A stretch of 32,970 nt of DNA from Bacteroidota bacterium (GCA_030610255.1 JAUWSB010000005.1:1-32970); one strand, 5' to 3'; counted from the first letter of the stretch, positions 24,332-32,017 are shown. Made by a program: numbers and translations. Notes: a model not told the origin generated them from the sequence alone.

Positions 24332-24847
24332 TTAATCAAAAACAATCTTTAATTTTTGACCTTCAAGTATAAAGTCAGGGTCTTTGATGTTATTGTCTTT
24401 GGCAATCTTCGGATATTTATTTCCATCACCATAAAAGCTTTTAGCAATTAAATATAATGTTTCTCCCCATCTGACAGTATATGTAACCTCTTCACATTTT
24501 TGTTTAGATTGCAGGCTTTCACTTTTTAATATTTCTTTTTGTTTATTAAGCTCTGTAATTTGTGATGTGAGCTGTATATTCTTTTTTTTCAGATTTTGAA
24601 TCTGTTGCTCCATCTGGATTTTTTCATCTTTAGAAATTGTTTCTCCCGATGGTAAGAACAAAACCAATAATAAAGCTGCAATAGCTAATATAACAATGAT
24701 AATCAAAAGAATTATTGTATTCTTTCGGTTTTTTGAGCTTTTTTCAACCTTTTTCAAAAGTTGAAAAGATTCAAGGTCGGCATTACAATTTGGACAAGTT
24801 TTTGCCTCCTCATTAATTCCTGTGGTTTTACAAACTGGACATTCCAT
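24332..24847 (-). CDS. Zinc-ribbon, single-pass membrane protein with coiled coil and C-terminal LysM
   Basis: 171 aa. Order: N-terminal zinc ribbon CPVCKTTG...CPNCNADL (residues 3-25, two CxxC), a basic stretch, one membrane helix (~44-65), a coiled coil (~75-112), and a LysM domain (~120-170: YTVRWGETLYLIAKSFYGDG ... ILEGQKLKIVF). By the positive-inside rule the zinc ribbon is cytoplasmic and the LysM is periplasmic, so the protein would bridge the cytoplasm and peptidoglycan. The specific role is unknown. Confidence 0.82.
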   Translation of the reverse strand: MECPVCKTTGINEEAKTCPNCNADLESFQLLKKVEKSSKNRKNTIILLIIIVILAIAALLLVLFLPSGETISKDEKIQMEQQIQNLKKKNIQLTSQITELNKQKEILKSESLQSKQKCEEVTYTVRWGETLYLIAKSFYGDGNKYPKIAKDNNIKDPDFILEGQKLKIVFD

Positions 24848-24985
24848 TTCTTTAATATTTTATGAATAATACTGTTTTAAATTTTTAGCAATATACAATT
24901 TTTTTGGTTATATGTCAAATATATATGACAAAACATGATAAAAATAGATTTATACAGACTTAATATATTTTATTCAACTTTTTGT

Positions 24986-25024
24986 TCCCGATATCCAGCA
25001 GGGTCGGGGTACCTGCTATCGGGA
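24986..25024. other. Hairpin in the LysM-TM2 gap
   Basis: TCCCGATA-(TCCA)-GCAGG pairs with CCTGCTATCGGGA, a 13-bp stem with a 4-nt bulge. It and the 36-bp repeat at 25089-25124 are all I see in the gene-free 24848-25154, apart from a TTTTATC iteration at 25121-25143. The same TCCCGATA core recurs in the rhomboid-purB gap. Confidence 0.55.
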
Positions 25025-25088
25025 TTAATTCGACTATAAAATTATTATGCGGCTTAGCCTTTAATAATTTCAGTCTCATTAATTTTTA

Positions 25089-25124
25089 TCCCATACGGGT
25101 TTGCTTCGCTTCACTTTTTACTTT
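25089..25124 (-). repeat. 36-bp dispersed repeat, copy 2 (inverted)
   Basis: Reverse complement of 19973-20008, 35 of 36 positions identical. Both copies are in gene-free gaps about 5.1 kb apart and in opposite orientation. Confidence 0.88.
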
Positions 25125-25154
25125 TATCTTTTATCTTTTATCTTGTATTTTGGA

Positions 25155-25508
25155 TTACTTCATCGTATTTACAATCATAGCAACCTCATTTGCCATTTTT
25201 TGATTATATTGAAAAGCTAAATCCTGGTAGTTTATCAGGTCAACAAGAGTTCCGATGAGGCATAAGCCTGCAGTAAATAAATACAGAAGCCCCATTCCTA
25301 TCTGACCTACTAAAAACCGCTGAACTCCTGCCACTACTATAAATCCTAAAAGAGTGCATAACAAAATCATCATTGGATCACGGCGACGGGCACGGTAAAT
25401 GTTTGCAAAATTCTGAATCTGATTATCAGAATAATCTTTTGTTAAACCCTGAACAAAAACCAGTTCATGTCCGGTTAGTTCAGGCATAAGTTGTAAAATG
25501 CTTCCCAT
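25155..25508 (-). CDS. TM2-domain membrane protein
   Basis: 117 aa. Two membrane helices joined by the TM2 turn: DPMMILLCTLLGFIVVAGVQ RFLVGQIGMGLLYLFTAG (given in two pieces) then LIGTLVDLI, matching the G-x-x-RF-LG-x-x-x-G-x-x-x-L-x-T-x-G pattern with D at the end. The N-terminal ~40 residues (LMPELTGHELVFVQGLTKDY SDNQIQNFANIY) are typical of Bacteroidota TM2 proteins. Function unknown. It lies 4 bp after the DUF2752 gene and is surely co-transcribed with it; the two families often occur together. Confidence 0.85.
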   Translation of the reverse strand: MGSILQLMPELTGHELVFVQGLTKDYSDNQIQNFANIYRARRRDPMMILLCTLLGFIVVAGVQRFLVGQIGMGLLYLFTAGLCLIGTLVDLINYQDLAFQYNQKMANEVAMIVNTMK

Positions 25509-25512
25509 AATT

Positions 25513-25833
25513 TTAAGTTTTAATGATTAATTTATAATTCTTTATTGATCTTTTGAATAAAAATATAATTCTATATGTTAAAATAACAACTGCAAAAATA
25601 CCTAATGGATGAGCATTAAATGATTTTGTAATCTCACCATGAAAAAAATACGAAATAGAATGACCTAATCCGCATCCCGGACAGTATTTAAATCCAAGAT
25701 TATGGAACACACAAAAGCTGTAATGATCATTCTCAGGCATAGTTAATGCAAGCGAAATGAGGGCTGTTAACCAGATGAATGCCTCAAGATTTGCCCTGAT
25801 AAATTTTAAAATTATTATTACTGAATTTTTCAA
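25513..25833 (-). CDS. DUF2752 membrane protein
   Basis: 106 aa. Two to three hydrophobic segments and the DUF2752 signature YCPGCGLGHSISYFFHGE with the Cys pair C-P-G-C-G; a second Cys-bearing stretch SFCVFHN precedes it. Family function is unknown. First gene of a two-gene unit with TM2. Confidence 0.85.
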   Translation of the reverse strand: MKNSVIIILKFIRANLEAFIWLTALISLALTMPENDHYSFCVFHNLGFKYCPGCGLGHSISYFFHGEITKSFNAHPLGIFAVVILTYRIIFLFKRSIKNYKLIIKT

Positions 25834-25932
25834 TCTCTGATAAAATTATTAATAATTTACTACATACAATCAACAAATTTAAAAAAAATAATCAAAATTC
25901 AAAATGGAATTAAATTTATTCTGAAAAAAAAC

Positions 25933-25940
25933 TATCTTTG
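25933..25940 (+). promoter_or_regulatory. -7 promoter element of the prenyltransferase gene
   Basis: TATCTTTG, a perfect TAnnTTTG, 33 bp before the ATG; no clear -33 box. Confidence 0.4.
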
Positions 25941-25973
25941 GCAAAATTTTGAAAACAATAAATCAATTTATCT

Positions 25974-26909
25974 ATGGAAAATTTAAGTAAAACAAAGATC
26001 TGGCTCAGTCAAATGCGGGCAAATTTTTTATTATTAGCAGTTGTTTTGGTTGCTATCGGTTTAATGTTTGCAGCTAAATACCAACCATTTGAAGAATTTA
26101 ACTTTGCACATGCACTGCTAATTTTAATCGGAGTGATTTCAGCTCATTCATCGGTTAATTTATTTAATGAATATTTTGATTACAAAAACAAGATTGATTT
26201 TAATACAGAACGAACTCCATTTAGTGGGGGAAGCGGCATGCTCACAGCCGGATATACAAATTATAAAAGTGTATTGATAACAGCAATTTCAACATTAATT
26301 GTTTCAGTTACCATCGGGATATATTTTGCAATTGTTTCAAACTGGATAATATTGCTTATTGCCGCTATCGGGGCATTTGCAATAATTTTTTACACAAATT
26401 TCCTTGCAAAGATATTATTGGGAGAATTATTTGCCGGCTTAACATTAGGAACACTGGTTGTTATCGGAACTTATATCGCAATGACTGCAAGTCCGGAAAT
26501 GACTTTGGCAAACCTTGTTCCACAGGAAGTATGGCTGGTTTCAATTCCTCCCGGAATTTTAACAGCACTTTTATTGTTACTTAATGAATTTCCTGATGCC
26601 AAAGCTGATAAAGAAGGCGGCCGAAATCATCTTGTAATTAGATTAGGCAAGAAAAAAGCAGCATATCTTTATTTTTTCGGTTTATTCTCTACTTTCGGAA
26701 TTATTATTTTATTGCCAATTTTAGAAGTAGCATCTCCATGGCTATATCTTGCACTTCTGCCTATTCCTTTGGCTTTTAAAGCCGGGATGAGTGCAATCAA
26801 ACATGGCGATGATATAATAAAGCTTATCCCTTCACTCGGAATAAATGTGCTTGTTGTCTTATCAACCGATTTGTTGCTTGCAGTGTCGGTTTTAATTGAG
26901 ATAATTTAA
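25974..26909 (+). CDS. UbiA-family prenyltransferase, MenA-like
   Basis: 311 aa, nine membrane helices. First Asp-rich motif NLFNEYFDYKNKID (residues ~62-75, N-x3-D-x5-D) and second motif LNEFPDAKADKEGGRNHLV, which bind Mg2+-diphosphate in the UbiA fold. A Bacteroidota member of this size with SGMLTAGYTNYKSV is most likely 1,4-dihydroxy-2-naphthoate prenyltransferase (menaquinone synthesis), but no men genes are nearby and other aromatic acceptors are possible. Its last 4 nt overlap the convergent murB stop. Confidence 0.85.
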   Translation: MENLSKTKIWLSQMRANFLLLAVVLVAIGLMFAAKYQPFEEFNFAHALLILIGVISAHSSVNLFNEYFDYKNKIDFNTERTPFSGGSGMLTAGYTNYKSVLITAISTLIVSVTIGIYFAIVSNWIILLIAAIGAFAIIFYTNFLAKILLGELFAGLTLGTLVVIGTYIAMTASPEMTLANLVPQEVWLVSIPPGILTALLLLLNEFPDAKADKEGGRNHLVIRLGKKKAAYLYFFGLFSTFGIIILLPILEVASPWLYLALLPIPLAFKAGMSAIKHGDDIIKLIPSLGINVLVVLSTDLLLAVSVLIEII

Positions 26910-27922
26910 AAAACATTCACCTCTTTATTTAACCTGATATTAAATTTTTCAAATACTGAATTTTCAATTTTACATGATAATTCTAAAATTTCTTTGCCTG
27001 TTGAATTGCCGTAATTTACCAGCACAAGCGCCTGATTTTTATACACTCCTGCATTTCCGATTCTTTTACCTTTCCATCCACATTGTTCAATTAGCCAGCC
27101 GGCAGCAATTTTAAATGTCTTATCAGGTCGTTCGTAAGTAATAATATTTGGAAAATCTTTCTTTAAATTTTTAAATTCTTCTTCAGTAATAACAGGATTT
27201 TTAAAGAAACTGCCTGCACATCCGATTTGCTCAATATCCGGAAGCTTTCTTTTTCTTATCCTGCTAACAGCTTTGCTAATAGCACTTACGCTTAATTTAT
27301 TTATACCCATATCCCTCAATTCCATCTCAATAGCTCCATACTTAGTATTAAAAACAGGCTTTCTAAATAATCTGAAAACTACGGAATTTATTATATATTT
27401 ATTTTTAAGTTCATTTTTAAAAATACTACTTCTGTAACCGAAATTACAATCTTTTTTGTTAAATTTTATTATATCACCTGTTTGAATATTAATAGCAGTT
27501 AATTGATAAAATACATCTTTTAATTCAACACCATAAGCACCGATATTTTGAATTGGACCGGCACCCACACTTCCGGGTATTTTTGACAAATTTTCCAATC
27601 CTCCATAATTATTTTTTATGTTATAATCTATAAAATCCTGCCAAACTTCCCCTGCCATTGCTTTTACATAAATAAAATCTTCGTCTTCTTTTAAAATAGT
27701 TATACCTTTTGAATTTATTTTTACAACAACACCGGTAAAATCCTTAGTAAAAAGGATATTACTGCCACCACCTAAGATTAAAAATTGCTTGTTTTTTAAA
27801 AACCCTGAAGATAAAAATGAAATAATTTCTTCATCGGAATTTAATTCAACAAAATACTTTGCCTTAACATCTATTCCGAAAGTGTTAAAAAACTTAATTG
27901 AGAAATTTTGTTTGATATTCAT
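26906..27922 (-). CDS. murB: UDP-N-acetylenolpyruvoylglucosamine reductase
   Basis: 338 aa. FAD-binding (VAO fold) motifs LILGGGSNILFTKDF and GLENLSKIPGSVGAGPIQNI GAYGVEL (two pieces); catalytic Y163-R164 in GYRSSIFK; catalytic Ser238 in GCAGSFFKNP; C-terminal Glu334 in LNKEVNVF. It carries out the NADPH-dependent second step of UDP-MurNAc synthesis in the cytoplasm. The long form with the Tyr loop is type I, as in E. coli. Single gene; upstream 27923-28075 shows no promoter that I can support. Confidence 0.96.
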   Translation of the reverse strand: MNIKQNFSIKFFNTFGIDVKAKYFVELNSDEEIISFLSSGFLKNKQFLILGGGSNILFTKDFTGVVVKINSKGITILKEDEDFIYVKAMAGEVWQDFIDYNIKNNYGGLENLSKIPGSVGAGPIQNIGAYGVELKDVFYQLTAINIQTGDIIKFNKKDCNFGYRSSIFKNELKNKYIINSVVFRLFRKPVFNTKYGAIEMELRDMGINKLSVSAISKAVSRIRKRKLPDIEQIGCAGSFFKNPVITEEEFKNLKKDFPNIITYERPDKTFKIAAGWLIEQCGWKGKRIGNAGVYKNQALVLVNYGNSTGKEILELSCKIENSVFEKFNIRLNKEVNVF

Positions 27923-28075
27923 TATTAGGACAAGTTAGTTATTCATATTTAGTTAAATATACAGTTCCTTTTCGTTTCAAACGATGCCTTTCTGTAAACC
28001 AACTTTTTGGTGTAAGTTGATGCAATCTTAAGATCAGATTTGGATAACATGATGGAAAATAATTTTAGTAGATAG

Positions 28076-28645
28076 TTATAGTACTCCAATTTTTTTCATT
28101 TGCCAAAAACACTTTGCTGTTGCGTTGATATCAACTGCTGCATTATGTGCTTCTTCAAATCCTGTCCCGAAAAGTTTGTAATGGAGTTCTGAAAGTTTTG
28201 GCCACTTGTATCCGTAAGGTCCATCAAGCTTACAATAATTGGTAGATTTTTCCATTGTGCAAATTTTGTTCTTTGTCGCAATGCTGTTAACCATGTTTTT
28301 TCTTAGAAACTCTGCTCCAACAATTTTCTCATCAAAGCTCATGTTGTGAGCAACTAAATAGCTTGCTTGTGAAATTAGGTTTTGAAAGTCGTTTAATACG
28401 CCTTGTAATGCAATGCCTTCATTCAATGCTCGTTCAGTTGAAATTCCATGAACCCTTGAAGCATCAGAAGGAATAGTGAAACCGTCTGGCTTTATGATGT
28501 AATTATTTCCGCCAATTTTATTTCCGTCTTTGTCGTAGTGTAACCATGCAAGTTGAACAAGTCGTGGCCAGTTATTAAAATCGCTTACAGGTGCTTTCCA
28601 GTTTCTTGGAAGTCCTGTTGTCTCGGTGTCAAAGAATAGATACAT
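28076..28645 (-). CDS. DEDDh 3'-5' exonuclease (DnaQ-like)
   Basis: 189 aa, exonuclease domain only. All five catalytic residues are visible: D6 and E8 (FFDTETTGLP), D105 (AHNMSFDEKIV), H167 and D172 (EEAHNAAVDINAT). Substrate is probably DNA or RNA 3' ends; without other domains it could be a stand-alone proofreading, repair or RNase T-like enzyme, or a defence or mobile-element accessory. Its neighbours on the upstream side are palindromic elements and accessory genes. Confidence 0.88.
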   Translation of the reverse strand: MYLFFDTETTGLPRNWKAPVSDFNNWPRLVQLAWLHYDKDGNKIGGNNYIIKPDGFTIPSDASRVHGISTERALNEGIALQGVLNDFQNLISQASYLVAHNMSFDEKIVGAEFLRKNMVNSIATKNKICTMEKSTNYCKLDGPYGYKWPKLSELHYKLFGTGFEEAHNAAVDINATAKCFWQMKKIGVL

Positions 28646-28682
28646 GTGCCTGTTTTTTTTGTTATATGATTAATGTTTCAAA

Positions 28683-28727
28683 GTTAGCAGAATGTCACTA
28701 CGAAGCACGAATAGCATTTCTGCCAAC
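28683..28727. repeat. Palindromic element upstream of the exonuclease gene
   Basis: GTTAGCAGAATG (28683-28694) pairs with CATTTCTGCCAAC (28715-28727) with one bulge and one G-T type mismatch, and an inner CTA/TAG pair. Its last seven bases (TGCCAAC) start the 65-bp repeat that follows. Confidence 0.75.
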
Positions 28728-28785
28728 GTGAGTATGCGTTTAAACTCCAAATTTTATGCTAAAATAGTAAATATTTCTATATTAG
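28721..28785 (+). repeat. 65-bp direct repeat, copy A
   Basis: 60 of 65 bases match 31184-31248 in the same orientation. Its last bases include the stop codon (28782-28784) of the yellow-like gene. The right half GCTAAAATAGTAAATATTTC is unchanged between copies; the differences are all in the left half. Confidence 0.9.
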
Positions 28786-29810
28786 TTTTCTTCTATTTTA
28801 TATATCCGATAATCAGAACGTTCCTTTTCTGACAAGTGAATTTGTGAAGTTGTAAAATAAATATTTCCCTGAGAGTCTTTAGAAAAACTGTCTGCCCATT
28901 TAATCCGGCTACCTTTGACTACAGTTTGTAATTTGTTGGGATAGTTAAACTTAATAACTGAATTGCTCTCAAGATTTGCCATAAATAAATCACCTTGCTC
29001 ATTAAATAACATTCCATCAGCAGGCCCTGTTTTTATTACCTTTTCAACTTGCTCTTCTAATTCTGCCTCAGACAAACCGGGATTTAAAAGTTTTTTTGTC
29101 GGAATCCTGTATAAATGGTCTCCTGTAAGAGCGACATAGTATAAGTAAGCTCTATCAGGAGAAAGAGCAATCCCATCTGAATGAACAGTATTTGACCATT
29201 TTTTGGAGTTTATAATCAAATAATCTCTCTCGGCTTTGGTAGAATAATGATTTTCCAAAAGCCTTTTGCATTCTCCTGTTTGCAAATCAAGAGTTATGAT
29301 GGCACCTGTACCTGAATCTGTGATATACGCCACTCCTTTTACTTCATCAATCCGGACGTCATTAAAGTAAGAATTGGACAAAAAGGTAGTTGAATCAAAA
29401 TTATATTTTTTTATCAATGAGTCTTTTGACAAATCAAATTTGTACAAAGCAGGTCCTGGATCTTTAACACCCATAAACATAGGGTTATTTGTCTCAAGTA
29501 CCCATAGTATATCATTGCGATCAACAAAAACACTCTGAATGCAATTAAAACCAATAGTCGGATTATTAAAATCAATATTAGGATATGGGACTATTTCCCC
29601 ATCTTTTAGTTCACCTACAGATATAGGAACATTTTCAGACCATCTGGGGAAATTAACAAATATTCTATCTTTCCCACTAATCGCAATACCTGTCCATAGA
29701 TTCTTTGACGATGCAATCTCTTTTAATGCAAATTTTTCATTGTCTTTAGTATCACAGGATGATAATCCTAATAAAATTAATAATACTCCTAAAACTTCTT
29801 TTGTTTTCAT
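28782..29810 (-). CDS. Yellow/major royal jelly protein-like lipoprotein
   Basis: 342 aa. Lipoprotein signal with lipobox LSSC (Cys19). The body follows the MRJP/yellow six-blade propeller pattern: GKDRIFVNFPRWSENVPISV, SVFVDRNDILWVLETNN, ALYKFDLSKDSLIKKYNFDS, SYFNDVRIDEVKGVAYITDS and DGIALSPDRAYLYYVALTGD, also similar to SMP-30/gluconolactonase propellers. In insects yellow proteins bind amines or act in pigment chemistry; the bacterial role is not established. Cell envelope, probably outer membrane or periplasm. Both flanks carry palindromes or repeats, and the gene looks like one unit of an accessory block. Confidence 0.75.
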   Translation of the reverse strand: MKTKEVLGVLLILLGLSSCDTKDNEKFALKEIASSKNLWTGIAISGKDRIFVNFPRWSENVPISVGELKDGEIVPYPNIDFNNPTIGFNCIQSVFVDRNDILWVLETNNPMFMGVKDPGPALYKFDLSKDSLIKKYNFDSTTFLSNSYFNDVRIDEVKGVAYITDSGTGAIITLDLQTGECKRLLENHYSTKAERDYLIINSKKWSNTVHSDGIALSPDRAYLYYVALTGDHLYRIPTKKLLNPGLSEAELEEQVEKVIKTGPADGMLFNEQGDLFMANLESNSVIKFNYPNKLQTVVKGSRIKWADSFSKDSQGNIYFTTSQIHLSEKERSDYRIYKIEEN

Positions 29811-29835
29811 ATTTCTATTCCTCCCTTAAATTAAT

Positions 29836-29886
29836 GCTAACTGTTGAAGTAAAAGGCGTTTTAATGCTTTTTACTTTCTTGTTAGC
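29836..29886. repeat. Palindromic element between yellow-like and T9SS genes
   Basis: GCTAAC (29836-29841) pairs with GTTAGC (29881-29886); inside, GAAGTAAAAGGC (29846-29857) pairs with GCTTTTTACTTTC (29866-29878) around a GTTTTAAT loop. It starts 26 bp upstream of the yellow-like ATG and ends 14 bp past the T9SS gene's stop. Could act as a terminator, or as a recombination site. Confidence 0.75.
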
Positions 29887-29900
29887 AACTATTCCGTTTT

Positions 29901-31127
29901 TTACTTTTTAATCAATTTATTAGTTATAACTTCCTTTTCAGTATAAATTTTTAAAAAGTAAACTCCTCTTTCTAAATTATCAATATTTATACTTGTTTCG
30001 GAAGTTTTTAAAATAAAATTTTGCAACAATTTCCCTTCTATATTAACTATATCAACTTTGGTTATTTTATAAAAATATGATTTTATTGTAATTTTATCAT
30101 TTGCCGGATTTGGGAAAATTGTTATATTAATATCCTGTTTAATATTTTTTTTATTGATTCCCACGGAAAAATCATAAACATAAAGACCATGTTCAGTGCC
30201 GGCATATAGATGCATAATATCGGCAGGACTTTGAGCAAGGCAGTATACTATACTATCTCCCAAACCGGTATTAATGACCTGCCAGCTTATACCTCCATTT
30301 ATTGTTTTTTTTACACCATAGCCTGAATCAGCTGCATATACAGTATTTGGGTTAAGAGGATTAATAAGAATGTCTGTAATAAAAGGCCAATATTCTGAAA
30401 TAATCCACGTAAGACCATAATCTGTAGATTTATACATTCCATCAGACCAACTACCCCCATCAATTGCTGCCCATAAACTATAACCTGTTCCATCTCCATC
30501 TGAGGAGATTGCCGGAATAGTAATATTAGTAGCAGTATTTGTATTATTCCAATATTCATGGAGGTCATAATTATAATAAAATATACCGCCTTCAGTCCCT
30601 GCAAAATATACTTGTCCTGAATCTGAATCAAAGGGATTTATATGTATAAGTGAAAGAACATTCAAATTATTCAAACTATCATTTATTGTAGTCCATGTAT
30701 CTCCATAATTACTACTTTCATATACACCCATTCCTTTTGTGCCAGCAACAAGAGTTCCTTGAGGATATCCTGGAATCGTAAGTGAAGTAGATAAATACAA
30801 CCATTCTAAAATATTCCAATTATTGCCCCCATCAATAGATTTATATATTCCATCACTATATGAACCTTCTCCAAGAGTTGCATACATTGTATCAGGTATA
30901 GGATGAAATGTAATTGAATTAAAAGAATATAATGAGACTGTATCCCAGTTTATCCCACCGTCAGACGATTTATAAAGGTTATCTCCAGACACGAATATTA
31001 TGTTAGGATTTTGAGGGTGAACAGCAATTGCATGGATTTTTTCATCAGGAAATCCTAAAAATGTCCAGTGCTGAGAATAACTGTAAATTCCCATAAAAAT
31101 TAAACTCAAAAGGAAAATCGTTTTCAT
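29901..31127 (-). CDS. BNR/sortilin-type propeller protein with T9SS sorting domain
   Basis: 408 aa. Signal peptide MKTIFLLSLIFMGIYSYSQ. Several Asp-box-like turns (SSDGGINWDTV, SIDGGNNWNIL, STDYGLTWIIS, TINGGISWQVI), each preceded by NIIFVSG-like strands, mark a sortilin/BNR beta-propeller. The last ~75 residues (ITIFPNPANDKITIKSY ... LERGVYFLKIYTEKE) are a T9SS type A sorting domain. Secreted or surface-anchored; no sialidase catalytic residues are evident, so likely a binding or structural propeller. Confidence 0.88.
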   Translation of the reverse strand: MKTIFLLSLIFMGIYSYSQHWTFLGFPDEKIHAIAVHPQNPNIIFVSGDNLYKSSDGGINWDTVSLYSFNSITFHPIPDTMYATLGEGSYSDGIYKSIDGGNNWNILEWLYLSTSLTIPGYPQGTLVAGTKGMGVYESSNYGDTWTTINDSLNNLNVLSLIHINPFDSDSGQVYFAGTEGGIFYYNYDLHEYWNNTNTATNITIPAISSDGDGTGYSLWAAIDGGSWSDGMYKSTDYGLTWIISEYWPFITDILINPLNPNTVYAADSGYGVKKTINGGISWQVINTGLGDSIVYCLAQSPADIMHLYAGTEHGLYVYDFSVGINKKNIKQDINITIFPNPANDKITIKSYFYKITKVDIVNIEGKLLQNFILKTSETSINIDNLERGVYFLKIYTEKEVITNKLIKK

Positions 31128-31183
31128 AAAACCTCCATTTTTAAATCAATTATTAAAATTGTTTGACATTCATTCCGAATTGT

Positions 31184-31248
31184 TGCCAACGGGAGTCTGC
31201 GCTTAAACTCGAAATTTTACGCTAAAATAGTAAATATTTCTATATTAG
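31184..31248 (+). repeat. 65-bp direct repeat, copy B
   Basis: Second copy of 28721-28785, five mismatches, no gaps. It lies 56 bp upstream of the T9SS gene start. No full palindrome precedes it as one does at copy A. Confidence 0.9.
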
Positions 31249-31301
31249 GTTTCATATAATTCTTTAAAAATCGGATTGAAAATATTTAATAAAGAATTTT
31301 T

Positions 31302-31493
31302 TTAGTCAATGTTTTGCATAGGTGGGCATTTTTCTGAACCATAAGAGCAATAAACACAGCAATCACCCTTTTTTGTTTTTAAAATAGTTTTACAATTTTC
31401 ACATTCGTAGTAATATTGACATGCATCAGTCGGCATTTCTTCTTCTTTTTTATATCCGCATTTGGGACAAGTAATTGTTGAATTCAATTTCAT
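31302..31493 (-). CDS. GDCCVxC-domain small zinc-ribbon protein
   Basis: 63 aa. CPKCGYKKEEEMPTDACQYY begins a ribbon with CENC; the end GDCCVYCSYGSEKCPPMQ is the GDCCVxC signature of a family that includes selenoprotein members in other organisms; here all positions are Cys codons. Eight or more Cys suggest metal or redox binding. It sits just beyond the terminator of the metal-efflux operon. Function unknown, possibly a heavy-metal response. Confidence 0.85.
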   Translation of the reverse strand: MKLNSTITCPKCGYKKEEEMPTDACQYYYECENCKTILKTKKGDCCVYCSYGSEKCPPMQNID

Positions 31494-31514
31494 TTATTTA
31501 ACATATCAGTTTAA

Positions 31515-31542
31515 AAGAGTCTGCCCCGAAAGACAGACTCTT
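31515..31542 (-). terminator. Intrinsic terminator of the metal-efflux operon
   Basis: Perfect 9-bp stem AAGAGTCTG/CAGACTCTT around TCTTTCGGGG (minus strand), followed on the minus strand by TTTTAAACTG. Eight bp after the stop of the small His-rich gene. Confidence 0.8.
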
Positions 31543-31550
31543 GCATTTTA

Positions 31551-31716
31551 TTAATGATTATGACCTTCGTGCTTTTTCTCCTCCTTTACCTCTTTTGGAC
31601 GGTCATATTTACAGCATCCCGGAAGATTGTTATAAACTTCATCTTTTGCTTTGTGCAAATACAGACATTGCTCCGATTAAGAACAATACTACTAAACTTA
31701 AAACTTTCTTTTTCAT
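31551..31716 (-). pseudogene. Small periplasmic Cys/His-rich metal-binding protein gene, frameshifted
   Basis: The ATG at 31714-31716 starts a signal peptide (MKKKVLSLVVLFLIGAMSVF AQ) that runs into a TGA at 31639-31641. In the +1 frame the sequence continues AKDEVYNNLPGCCKYDRPKE then VKEEKKHEGHNH to a TAA at 31551-31553. Removing one base from the T-run at 31650-31652 (A-run on the coding strand) restores a 54-aa exported protein with FAQ|AKDE at the expected cleavage site. The CC pair and HEGHNH end suggest Cu/Ag or Zn binding. It lies 28 bp after the HMA gene and before the operon terminator. A sequencing or assembly error in the homopolymer is as likely as a true mutation. Confidence 0.75.
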
Positions 31717-31744
31717 TTTTTAAAATTTAAAATTAATAATTCAT

Positions 31745-32017
31745 TTATTTATTTACTCTACCTATTGCACAACTTATAAACGATTTTGCAACAGAGATTG
31801 AATTGTTATTACCTGTTTTAGGATATCCCAAACGCGCTAATTTTGTTTTGTAGTCCATGATCTTTTCATTCTCTCCATCGAATGAAATCTCAACCAGCGA
31901 TTTTTCAATATCCACACCTACACTCTTTACCTCTTCGAACTTTAAAAGTCCTTTCCTAATGGTTGATGCACAACCATGACATTTGAGGTTTTCGATTTGA
32001 ATTGTTGCTTTGTTCAT
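31745..32017 (-). CDS. Heavy-metal-associated (HMA) domain protein, CopZ-like
   Basis: 90 aa. A single ferredoxin-like HMA fold: TIQIENLKCHGCASTIRKGL with metal ligands C13 and C16, then VKSVGVDIEKSLVEISFDGE. C-terminal ~25 residues (NSISVAKSFISCAIGRVNK) are an extra tail with one Cys. No signal peptide, so a cytoplasmic Cu(I)-type metallochaperone is likely. 11 bp after the CusB-like gene. Confidence 0.88.
   Translation of the reverse strand: MNKATIQIENLKCHGCASTIRKGLLKFEEVKSVGVDIEKSLVEISFDGENEKIMDYKTKLARLGYPKTGNNNSISVAKSFISCAIGRVNK

Noticed and set aside
29836-29886. Canonical integron attC site
   Set aside because: The arms read GCTAAC/GTTAGC, which breaks RYYYAAC/GTTRRRY at the G/C positions, and no integrase gene is in the window; kept only as a palindromic element.
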